Below, in pieces: positions 34,146 through 44,120 of a DNA stretch of 64,000 bases; within the stretch, counting starts at the first letter, position 1; each line of letters starts with the position of its first letter. The stretch covers positions 2,501-66,500 of the forward strand of contig OX359200.1 of the NCBI GenBank assembly GCA_947172415.1. Reading direction: 5' to 3'. Source of the stretch: Chondrosia reniformis (taxonomy: Eukaryota; Porifera; Demospongiae; Chondrillida; Chondrillidae). The notes under the pieces were generated by a model, which searched no databases, was not told the DNA's origin, and was given only the letters and a program-made list of their open reading frames with translations. A program made the position numbers and the translations under genes.

Positions 34146-37100
34146 CTATAAGATATTGATGTATCTGGCCAGCCAGTAAGGCATCAGCCAAGGTCCGGGG
34201 TCCATCTCACTGCTGGCTGCTCCACTGTCTAACTGGAAAGGGTTGCCGTTCCATCTCAGCTGGCCTCTTTCGTTGGCAGGTAACACGTGCACAGACTGCG
34301 AGTGTGAGTGATCATCCCTGGGGGAGGGGGGTGGGACAGTATTGTGGTGGACCTACAGGTGGTCTATGTACTAACCTATCCTGTTCCGGATTAAAGTGTA
34401 TGTCCAACCTGTGTGAGTTCTGTGTTTCCCACTGAACCAGTTCAAGAGGCCACGTACGCAAGTTCCACACTATATCAGCAATCATTTCTGTATTGTTACC
34501 TATAGATAGTGAAGCAGATATTTAAACCACAAGTGTTTACTTCACTGATGCACTGCAAACCTTTAGCAAATAAGTAGATGGCTGTCCAGGCACTGCTTCT
34601 CCCTTTTCGCACTGTCCTCCATGTGGCATCCAAACTGAGCTTGACTGATCCCATGAGCTCACTGGCCAGGACAGGGTCCTTCTGTGCAAGCAGCTGTAGA
34701 CACACATTTCTCACGTCCATTATGAGATAGAGTTTATCAAACACACTTACTTTGATGGAGTAGAGATAAGTGAAGTACGGAAGAAATGCCAATTCATCGT
34801 CTGAAAAGTTGTCATCCCTGGGAAATGTGATCTTTTGATTAATAATATTCAGTCCGTAATGGTTTGCCAGGTTATTTGAGGTCCCGTTGTACAGATTCTG
34901 TGGAAGGTTAGAGATGACACATTAGTCCTAGAATAGGTCAACTGTGAGAGTTACGTACTCACCAGCCAACCATTCAAGTAGTCTTTGTTGTTTGTGATGC
35001 GATATGCTGATAACAAGTAGGTCAGGATTTGCAACGAGTTGAGGCCATGTTCATCAGCCCATGACTGGTTCCAGTTCAACTGCTCCGGAGCCCACACCCC
35101 CCACCTGGTGGGCCTGCCTGTCACATCCACCAAATAGTAGCCATTGCGCTTAATATAACCTAACATTGCATACAAACACAGTGGGTGGGTGTGTGGGTGT
35201 GTGTGTGTGGGCCGGCGCTTACCAACAATATCGTCAATCAGTTGAAACACTTGGTCCTTCTCTTCGATGGACTCTGCTATCAAATCATATGCGATTGAGA
35301 GTGCAAACATGTGACCAACAACCTCATCTGAACTGGTGTCTCCTTTCCACTTCCATCCCTTGTAGTAGCTGGAGTTGTGCCACGTCCCGCCAGACACCTT
35401 TACAGTGTCCCTGACAACAGAACGGGCCATTAAGCCCTTCACACCAGTAACCTGACATTAGGGTTAATATTAGTATAACAGTTTAAACAATTCAAATACA
35501 TTTACCTTATTTAGAAATTCCATCCCTTTGAAGAGCGCCCAAGCATTATTGCGAGCCGATTCATTTCTGTTCACTTTATACCTGTAGCACCACAGAGTGT
35601 GTCAGTATGACCCCTTGTAACCATAGCAACCTACCTAAATGCTTCAGCAGCTACCAGCCAGGAGGTCCAGAGTCCATCATTATCAGTTGTATAAGGTGCA
35701 CAAGTCAAAGGGTCAAAGTTCACAAGAGGGCAGTCTGCTACAATACCTAGAGTCACATGACAATCATGTAATGCATTACGAGCCACACAGTTATCTCCTT
35801 ACCTGGTGTTCGAGTGTGCCTCGGTAAGACTGTTTGGTAGTAGACAGCCTTTTCAGCCAAAGTCCAGTTCTCCGCACTAAGCAGTGCCCAACCTCCTATT
35901 GCTATAGCAAGAAAACTATCACTACCCAAAGATGTAACTGTTATTATTCTATTGCCTGGCAACCAACGGCGACCATAAAAGTAATTGATAAATTTTGCAG
36001 AATCCAAATCATATATGGCAATACCCTGAGTGGTTGCCATGACAATACTACCTGTGTCGCTGTAGTCTACTGCCCTACCAAAGGGGTCAGGATAGTTTAC
36101 TTTGAAAGGAACAAAGGAAAGAGCAGTGATGTTTCCCACTGGCAGTCCCTGGAGAGGTCCCAGCCGGTAGAATGTATAGTTCACTGACAACACGCTTAAG
36201 GACACATTATTAGCCAAAAACAAGTCTCCATTGGGTGCAAAGGAGAGGGATGTAACGGGACCGTCCACCACGCCCCCAAGCCCATCCCACCAGCGAGATG
36301 CCCATTCAAACCACCATTGATTACCATCAAAGAAATATACTTTAAATCCAGCTCCGACTACCAGCAATCCAAATTCAGTCTGGGAATGAGCAGCAGGTTT
36401 GACTAAAGTCATGTGATCATCATGTGATGCCAGCAGCCACTGTTTATGTACCCACGCATCAAATAGACTGTCATCTCCATTCCATGAAATGCCATTTGAA
36501 TGGAAAGAGGATTTCCCCAAGATGCACTTGGAAGAGTTAAACAAGAAAGTCTTCTTCTCCAGTGTCACAAACTGGTTTATTGCCTCTCCCTCCCCCACAA
36601 GGGCAGGAGGATCTGCACAGTCCACACTGCCCACCTGCGTGCTGGTGGGCACACCACTGCTACCAACCACCTTCAGCGGTGCCCTCCAGGAGATGGAGTA
36701 TACTGGGTCTGTGACATTGGCTACCTTAGTCGGAGGACCAAGGCCACCTGAGGTCTGTATCCTAGCAACAAACAGTCCCACACTGCCTCCAATCCACATA
36801 CTTCCATCATTGTTTGCTATAGCAATGGATGTCACATCACCCAGGTGCAATCCAGTCATTTTTTGCAAAATTTTACAGCTAAAAATAATGTAGAGATAAT
36901 TATTATAATACAACACACCTTTAAAACCACACACCCTTGACACACCCACCTCCCAACCCACACTCCCTTAACACACCCACCCCCTATAAACACATGCGTA
37001 CCTGCCCTTTCTGAGAGCTGAACAAGTAAAATGAGTGATTGACGTAGCATCCACAACAAACACACTTCCGTTGGAGTGTCTCGCTACTCTGGTTTTGGGC

Positions 37101-37877
37101 GAGGAGGAGACACTTAGGTAACTTGTCACATTGAACACTTGCAGCTCTTCACTCTCCGATAGCTCCCATACAAACACAACACTGTCGTTCGTTAGGGCCC
37201 ACACGCCATTCAAACCTCCTACTGCACCTGCAACTACTTGATGTACCATTTCTAGTCGCCACGGTAACTGAGGCCAATTAGAAATATTCTGTCCATGATA
37301 GGACCATCGCCGTGACAACCACTCTGTGTAGGGCAGATCTACAAACCTCGGGTTGTTACCCTACGCAAGAAGGGCAGAGAAGTATGCACTAGCTGGGGCA
37401 TTATGTTAATTGGTACACTTAAGGCTGCTCTTAGCTACTTGCGAGAGATTCGGACTCACGTTCCTCAGTTCGCCTCCCAGTGGCCTACCAAGGTTCTCCA
37501 GGTTGTCGTAGAAGCTGCCGTAGAGGCCATGTTGCTCCGCATATATCGCCACGTAGACAGCCGCCAGCACTAGACACACAACCAGGTACGCTATACCAAC
37601 CACTTTCCAGTAGTAGGGATTGCCGCATCGCTTGATCCACTGATTTGCCGCAGATTCCACACGCTACAGAAAAAGAAATGATAATGAGATGATCTGGTTA
37701 CAACAGAAATGAGCCGGGGAGACAAACCTCTTCCGGTAAGACGCGGTCCGTCTCGTCCAATTCTGTTGCTGATTTAACAAGATTTTCACTTTCTTCCTTC
37801 AAGAAAACGGATTCTCCAGAGCAACCGAGATCAATTTCTTTCTCAACTTCTTTATCCACTAAAGGATCTGAGGCCAT
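34146..37877 (-). CDS. Type II membrane protein: beta-propeller + alpha/alpha-toroid-like ectodomain
   Basis: Exon 1 (MASDPLVDKEVEKE) gives an acidic cytoplasmic tail of about 60 residues. Exon 2 adds one membrane helix (VVGIAYLVVCLVLAAVYVAI). The rest, roughly 900 residues, is predicted extracellular or lumenal and is rich in Asn-X-Ser/Thr sites (QNISNW, NYTFY, NWTLAE, NESARN, NSSYY, NGTSNN). The first half shows repeats like bacterial two-component-regulator propellers (VTSIAIANNDGSMWIGGSVG, VTSLSFAPNGDLFLANNVSL, GSIVMATTQGIAIYDLD). The second half looks like an alpha/alpha-toroid hydrolase-type fold (DNDGLWTSWLVAAEAFRYKV, TSSDEVVGHMFALSIAYDLI, GLNSLQILTYLLSAYRITNN) and ends GPWLMPYWLARYINIL. 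I recognise no named animal family. A carbohydrate-directed role is only a guess from the fold resemblance. The start is 19 bp from the divergent SLC35C2 start. Confidence 0.8.
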
Positions 37878-37896
37878 TTTTATATAGGGAAACAAA
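37878..37896. promoter_or_regulatory. 19-bp divergent spacer, membrane protein / SLC35C2
   Basis: Only 19 bases lie between the two opposite start codons, so promoter elements and 5' UTRs must overlap the partner's transcribed or coding DNA, or an upstream non-coding exon must exist. The repeat GGCCATTTTTATA...AAAATGGC makes the two start contexts partly mirror-symmetric. Confidence 0.55.
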
Positions 37897-39655
37897 ATGG
37901 CTGCCCTAAATGAGTTACAAAGAACCGTTATTATTGACGTCGTTAGAAGCTTTTGCTTGATTGCCATTTTCTTCACTTTTTCCATTTCTTTGACATTTTA
38001 CAACAAATGGATCTTATCTGTAAGTGCCTGTACGCAAGTGTATCCTTAGGAAAGTATCTCTTTTCGTAAATGTAGACAGAGAATTTGAAATTTCCATTGT
38101 CAATAACAGTAACTCACTTAGTAATCAAGTTTTTTCTAAGCTGGATAATCAGAAGGGCGTGGATCCTTGTCAGCCACACCCCTCGTCCAATGCTGGAATG
38201 GAAGACATACATCAAACGGGTAACACTAACTGGTCAGTTGTAAAGTATGAGATGTCCAGTGTTTTGATGTGCTGTGTGTATTGGCAGGTGTAACAAGTTC
38301 ACTTGACATTGGCTTGTCCAACTGGAGCCTGCTCTACATCAGTGTTGCTCTGTGAGTGTGCACTGGTCATGTGACATGTGCATGTGACAGTCATGTGACC
38401 TGTTTCTGTGTTACCTCTAGGTACACCATGTCAAAGTCAACTGCTACAATATTTGTACTTTTGTTTGCTATAATATTTAAACTTGAAAAATTTGTAAGTT
38501 CAATTACATAGTCATAATAGTCATAATAATAGTCATTATGTCCCTGACTTGAGGGGTGTGTCACCCTTGTGGGTGGGGTGTCTGTCCCATATTTGAGGGG
38601 GCCTTGCTCGTTAATTAGGAAGCCTTGAACAAACTGAAAGTCTTTGTATGGGAGTGTATTGACTGGTAGTAACAGCTTGTTTATCTACTTTTCTCACAGA
38701 GGCTGATAACAGTGGCTGTTGTAGGTCTAATTGTGGGTGGTCTATTCATGTTCACTTACAAGTTTACAGCATTTGATTGGGAAGGTTTCATTTTGGTGAG
38801 AGTATAGCCAGCCATTTTGTTGGCAGCCACTCAAAGATTGCCTTCTTCCAGGTCATCACAGCATCTGTGTTAACAGGTATTCGCTGGACCTCTGCTCAGA
38901 TTCTGTTGCAGAAAGAGGAATGTGGGCTGTCCTTCCCTTTAGATGCCATGTTCCACCTTCAGCCCATCATGATTCTCACGCTGACCCCTCTAGCTGTTAT
39001 TGTTGATGGTAGGGTTAGGGTTTCACTCTTCCTTTTTGTTGAACTATTGAAAATTGTAATAATATAATTGGATAAAGTATAGTTTTATTGTATCTGCTCT
39101 GTAGGTACTGCTATGAGTACTTCACTCAAAGTGTTGAGATACTTGCAGTTTGTGGACTTTCTCAAGTCAGCTGGAATGATCCTTTTTGCCGCTCTGGTGG
39201 CATTCTGCTTGGAGTGGTCGGAGTTCCTAGTGGTGCGTCACACATCTGGACTGGCTCTGGCCATTTCAGGAGTGGTCAAAGTGAGAATGGTTACACTGAA
39301 TGCCTGGCATGTGTCATGTAACATTTCTGCATTTGCAGGAGGTGCTGACACTGTCAATAGCAATTCCATTGCTCGACGAAGGCTCACTGTCCACAGTCAA
39401 CGTTATTGGAATGGTCTTGTGTCTGTCTGGAGTTGTCCTGCATGTCATCATCAAAGTCCTTCGCCAGACTAAAGGTACGTGCCTATGAGCAAGTCCACTA
39501 CTCTATAATGTTGTTAATTCTTGTTCCTTCGGTCAGCAAACAGAATGACCAGTAAAAGTGAAGATGGACAACCCCTGGTAAGGCCATTAGAAAAACCTTT
39601 TCAAAATGTTGACTCCGAGAGTGAAGAAGAAATTATTTATTCAAGTCAACAATAG
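37897..39655 (+). CDS. SLC35C2: SLC35C2 nucleotide-sugar-transporter family protein
   Basis: A multipass Golgi/ER membrane protein of the SLC35/TPT family, linked in vertebrates to GDP-fucose supply for Notch fucosylation. Exon 1 (MAALNELQRT...ISLTFYNKWILS) joins through TGTAG|ACAGAG to TENLKFPLSITVTHLVIKFF, then SSLDIGLSNWSLLYISVAL, YTMSKSTATIFVLLFAIIFK, GGLFMFTYKFTAFDWEGF, GIRWTSAQILLQKEECGLSF, MFHLQPIMILTLTPLAV, SEFLVVRHTSGLALAISGVV and LCLSGVVLHVIIKVLRQTK. About ten membrane segments result. The acidic tail (SESEEEIIYSSQQ) is also present in the family. The segment order matches SLC35C2 throughout. Confidence 0.92.
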
Positions 39656-39891
39656 CACTTCTATATCATGTACACATATATCTGTCACATTGTATACTTT
39701 TAAAAAATAATTTCTTTTCAATTTAATATATAATATAAAGAGATTGATTACTCAAAATAATTTATTTCAAAACAAGATTGGCGTTTGCTACATAAACTGT
39801 CATAAAATAATAAACAATTTTGTATACCCAATTGGGTATTATTGGGATAAAGGTTGCCATAGCAACCATAGACAGGACCGAGCTTGATCCA

Positions 39892-41974
39892 TTATTTGAG
39901 ATACTTTTGACAGAGTTGGATGATCAGATCCAGATCAGAATCACCAAGGTTTGGGTGGCGCTGCAAAACATACTGTATGACTTGGGGAGACATTTGAGGA
40001 ATGACAGCTTGTACCTCAGAGATGAGGTGTCTCACGTCAGTACCAGAGTACCAGCTCTGTCGAGTAGAACCCACGCCATTAGGGTACTGCACAGAGTGGG
40101 CGGGAACAGGAGAGGTGACTGGATATAGGTTATTCTGCACCATTCCCTGTGGATATGGAGGGGCCACAGAGTAGTAGAGTGGTGGGTGGTAGGAAGGGCT
40201 GGCTGTGGGAGGGAGTCTACCTCCTGGAGCTCGTGGGACCACAGGGGGGACTGTGGTTTGAGTGTAAGGGATACTGGACGGACCAGAGTGGAGAGGATCT
40301 GGAGGTGTACACTGGGAGGGGTTACTGGACTCCTCCCACTTTGTGTCTGGTGGATGATTCATAGTGCATTTGTGTTTAAAGCGGCATTTTGGTCCATGGG
40401 GACAATCCTTGACCTTTGACCTCTGCCCAGGCTCCAAGCCATTCTTGTTTCCAGTCTCCCTCTCCGGATGGTCATACTTGCAGTTCGGCCCCTTGGTGCA
40501 CCTCTTGCCAAATTTACAGGGACCATTCCCAGACTCCCCTGCCCCCACAGACATCCCGGGGTTGTGTAATAGGTCCTCTAAAGATGGGCCGCCCCTCCCA
40601 AGAGGGTCTTTGCTTGGCATAAACATGTCCCCCACCCAGGTGTACACGATGAGACAGCTGCTGATGGTGTCCCTCCACTCCGGGTGCTCTTTGGCTACAT
40701 CCCTGTAGTTGTCGTTTGAGACAATGACAGCTCTCTTCTTGTGGGCAGCCTCCACAATGACCAAATCATCGTAGGGTACTATGGTGGGACCATTGTAGAG
40801 TTTACGGATAGGGGAGAACGTGAGGTTGCCACTCTTTTCCAGTTCCTTCAAGATGTGCTGGTCGGTTATGGGAGTCGGTCCAATCTTCTCCTTTCTGTTG
40901 GCTGGGACTATGACAATGACATCAGAATGTCCACGATCTAGAAACCACTGCACCACTATCTTAATGCCTTTACATGAAAAGGTTGTACCGTTACCATGAC
41001 TACAGGAGATAAAACAGATTAACAATTAAGGCAATAGCATCTGAAATCATAATTACTAGGCAGCCATTTTAAGGTTACTTTCAATATGCAAATAGGGATT
41101 CCATAGCTCCAAATTCCATTAGACATCTAATAATTACAGTTATCAGGGGAGCCACTTTCAGTTTCAGTGACTGTGTATACATACACCAGCGGAGGATGTG
41201 GTCACTGCTGGCATTTCTATGTCAGCAGTGACAGGAGCACTACACTCACCTCATAGCCACATTGCTACCATCAATGATGATTGGTCTCAGAGTGGGCGTG
41301 GCCAAGGGGAGGCTGGAGGGGGGCGTGGCAGTCCTCTCCACTCTTGAATTGGGCTGTGTCATACTTGAGTTGCCCTGAATCAGCAATGTCATTACATCAT
41401 TGAAGGATGGCCTTGGCCCTATTCTGCTAATGTGAGCCTTCACAATTGACTCACTGTAGCCTATCTTGACACAGTCAGCGATGACCTCTTCTTCAGAGGG
41501 ACCAGAACAGGCCGTGCCTCGCTGGAGAACGGGTTCAATGCTACTGGTGGACACTCCCTGCTCCAACATCCTCTGCAGCTCCATAAAGGCTGCTTTCACA
41601 TTCTGTTCACTTCCTCTGATTTCCACAAAGTTGGTTTTGTGGGCGCAGATGACAGAATAGCTCCTTTCCAACTGACACTGGAGTCCTGTGAAGTGCTCTG
41701 CCAAGAGACTCTCCTGAAACTTCTCTCTCAGTACATACTCCGGAGAGCACATGGCTTTGACATACTCCTACAGACACACACCAGACACACGTTCACACAC
41801 ACACACAGACATGGGTACACTCCTAATATGGCACTGTACTGGACCATATTGGTGCATGAGATTAGTGTTCTAGTACATGGACAGCTACTGATGACTTGAC
41901 ATCTACAAAATGAGGCTGCAGGTCGAAAAGATAACCAGTATCGATGGCTAATAACCAACAGTAGAGTATGGCGT
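39892..41974 (-). CDS. ZC3H12 (Regnase)-like endoribonuclease with two CCCH fingers
   Basis: The main exons (about 41767-41247 and 41000-39892) encode an N-terminal KH-like or ubiquitin-associated-type region (EEEVIADCVKIGYSESIVKA), a NYN/PIN nuclease and zinc fingers. Nuclease motifs PIIIDGSNVAM, FSCKGIKIVVQWFLDRGHSD, ITDQHILKELEKSG, YDDLVIVEAA, VSNDNYRDV and FMPSKDPLGRGGPSLEDLL keep the acidic metal-binding residues. Two adjacent C-x5-C-x5-C-x3-H fingers follow, CKFGKRCTKGPNCKYDH and CPHGPKCRFKHKCTMNH, then a proline-rich tail ending LGDSDLDLIIQLCQKYLK. Vertebrate ZC3H12A-D have one finger. The family degrades stem-loop mRNAs in the cytoplasm. Splicing supports an upstream coding exon (about 41907-41974, LYCWLLAIDTGYLFDLQPHF) with no visible ATG, so the true 5' end is unresolved. 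Confidence 0.85.
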
Positions 41975-42504
41975 CAGCAGGGAGGCGAGTTGACCTTCGA
42001 CCCCAGCCCTAATGAATATTTTATGTAAAAGTGAAAGTGCTCGACAGCGCTTGAGACATAACTAGACCTGCGACGGATGTGATATCACAAGCTCTTGCCT
42101 ATTTTCAATATGACATTTAACACAAAGACATTAATCAAGAGTTACACGCGACGCACAATTAGCCGATCGTCCCACCGTCAGACACTTGATCGTCATGTAG
42201 TCACTTTGTAATGCTTGTAACTACTAGGTTAACGTACTTGGGCTTGTTCGGCGTGTCTTTTAGTGCGACCTTGTATCGTTACAGGACACTCCTTTTGGGA
42301 TGGACGCTCCTCCGAAACATTCACCGCTACGTCAAATAACTTCTCCACACGATCTTTTCCAAGATAGATTACGGAAAACAGTTCTCTTCCGATTCTTAGC
42401 TCTAGGCAGGATACTGCACTGTTCTCTGACATCAGCTGTGGCGAGAGACTTTGACGTACTAAAATTCCATGTAACCGAAAAGTTGCAAACTACGAATAGA
42501 AGAA
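41975..42504. other. Spacer between divergent ZC3H12-like and phosphatase genes
   Basis: About 530 bp probably containing the 5' ends of both divergent genes. A plus-strand frame at 42300-42512 (MDAPPKHSPLRQ) and an antisense frame at 42229-42432 are open, but neither shows recognisable similarity. They may be 5' UTR or a short unknown exon. Confidence 0.4.
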
Positions 42505-44061
42505 ATGGCTAATTGTCGCCTCAAAGCGCGCAGAATCCGACTACCTTGTGACTTGGTACTGTTAGCTTTTGGGATTTATAATTGTGTGCTTCCCCTAAAT
42601 GACGTAACTACATCAACATTCTACACGCCCTCCTTAGGCCTTACGGGGACGGCCATGTCGACTCAAATCCATTTTACCGGAGAAGCTAACTGTGACAAGT
42701 TTGTTCCAAATCGATTCAAAGAAAATATTTGTACTTCTTGTAATCAGCTTATTTCTAAACACGAGCGTCGAGCAATAGAGAATGATGACGTCATCCTAAG
42801 AGTAAGCCGTTTCGCTTTATCACTTTATATATTAAATTTACATGTTGCCTTGTGCTACAGGCCTTGGAGTACATGTTGCCTTGTGCTATAGGCCTTGGAG
42901 TACATGTTGCCTTGTGCTATAGGCCTTGGAGTACATGTTGCCTTGTGCTACAGGCCTCGGAGCCCCTCCCACTGGAAATGGGCTGGGTCCTGATTATCAG
43001 CTTGTACTGATGAAGAGGATTAAGAATATAAACCTATAATTAGTTGTAGTTAGCTTAAGAGGGAGAGCATGAGGTGGGCATTGCTGTGGTAGTTGTAGCT
43101 CAGTGGCAGAGCAACTGGTGATCATAATCAGCTGTCCTGTGTTCCATTCCCAGCAATTGCTTCTTTCGTGTTTTTCCCTCTTTATGATCTTTCATTGATT
43201 ATTACTTGTGGTTTGATTATCACATCGATTATTCATGTTGCCTTGTGCTATAGGCCTTGGAGTACTCGCAAAAAGGTGAAAAGGTTCCTAGCTGTATCCT
43301 GCCCTCTGGTCCGGGTATGGGTTGTTTGTATCAAGGAGGGTACCATTCTGTGATGAACACTCAGTATTTGCAGGAGAATGGCATAACGCACATAGTCAAT
43401 GCAGCCTTTGGACTTGAGAAAGTATTTCCAAGTTTTGGGGTTAGTATACATTACTTAGTTGATGAACACGCGTACACTGGACAGTGTCTTTACAGGAGGG
43501 GATGAGGAGAGCAAAAGACAAGTGTGGAATTGTCATTCTGACAATGAAATGGGAAGATTCAAACACTTTTCAGATTCCTCTTGAGGACCTGTGTCAGTGT
43601 GTGTGGTTCATTGAGAAGGCCCTTCAGTCATCCTCTTCAGTGCTGGTCAACTGTGCACAGGTACGCCTAGCATACTCATCTATGAATATCATTATATACA
43701 ATGATATTCATAAGGAAACCCTTTTTTACATGTACTATATACATTACATTGTTGTTGTTACAATACACTAAGTGGATTAGACTAACTGAAAATTGAGTTA
43801 GCACTCAAACGACAACACTTTCACACTTGTGAACCACTTCTCGTGTCTGATATGTGTGCACAGGGAAAGTCTCGGTCGACTGTCATTGTGATGGCGTACA
43901 TTATGGCAATCAAAGGGTTAAGTGCTGAAAAGGCTTTAGAAGAGATTCAAAAAGTAAGGAAAATGGCTGAACCAAATTCTGGATTTATGCAGCAAATGAG
44001 AGAATTTATGAAAACCAATGAATTTACAAAACTTCAAAAGAACTTGACTCATACAGATTGA
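42505..44061 (+). CDS. Dual-specificity phosphatase-like protein with Cys-rich N-terminus
   Basis: Exon 1 (to 42801) encodes ANCDKFVPNRFKENICTSCN plus QLISKHERRAIE, a small CxxC/His motif. Exon 2 begins at 43254 (ALEYSQKGEKVPSC) and opens the phosphatase fold: LPSGPGMGCLYQGGYHSVMN, GITHIVNAAFGLEKVFPSFG. Then come MKWEDSNTFQIPLEDL and the signature SVLVNCAQGKSRSTVIVMAY, the general acid region and a C-terminal helix ending KNLTHTD. The nucleophile Cys and Arg of C-x5-R are present, but the His usually preceding the Cys is Asn, which would change cysteine reactivity. It may be a weak phosphatase or a phospho-binding pseudophosphatase of the STYX kind. The intron between exons 1 and 2 contains duplicated acceptor sites and a tRNA-like segment. 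ATG at 42655 is an alternative start. Confidence 0.75.
42841..42965 (+). repeat. 31-bp tandem copies of a splice acceptor region
   Basis: Four copies (42841, 42872, 42903, 42934) of a 31-bp unit starting CATGTTGCCTTGTGCTATAG and continuing GCCTTGGAGTA. The same unit recurs at 43234-43264, where it is the real acceptor and first codons of exon 2 of the phosphatase gene. The four copies therefore act as potential decoy acceptors. Confidence 0.85.
43089..43160 (+). tRNA. tRNA-like (pseudo-tRNA or SINE head) in phosphatase intron
   Basis: A 72-nt segment has a fully pairable 7-bp acceptor stem (GTAGTTG with CAATTGC, two wobbles), a TA-GCTC/GAGC D-arm containing a polymerase III A-box-like TAGCTCAGTGGC, and a B-box-like TGTTCCATTCCC in a T-arm with one mismatch. 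A CTGGT/ATCAG anticodon stem closes the loop GATCATA. The loop lacks the usual T before the anticodon position (TCA by position), and one extra base sits between the D and anticodon stems. It is probably a decayed tRNA or tRNA-derived SINE, not a working tRNA. Confidence 0.4.
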
Positions 44062-44120
44062 TACATGTACATTCATTGTACAATATAATTACTAAATAAC
44101 ATCAACTGAATATTTATCAA

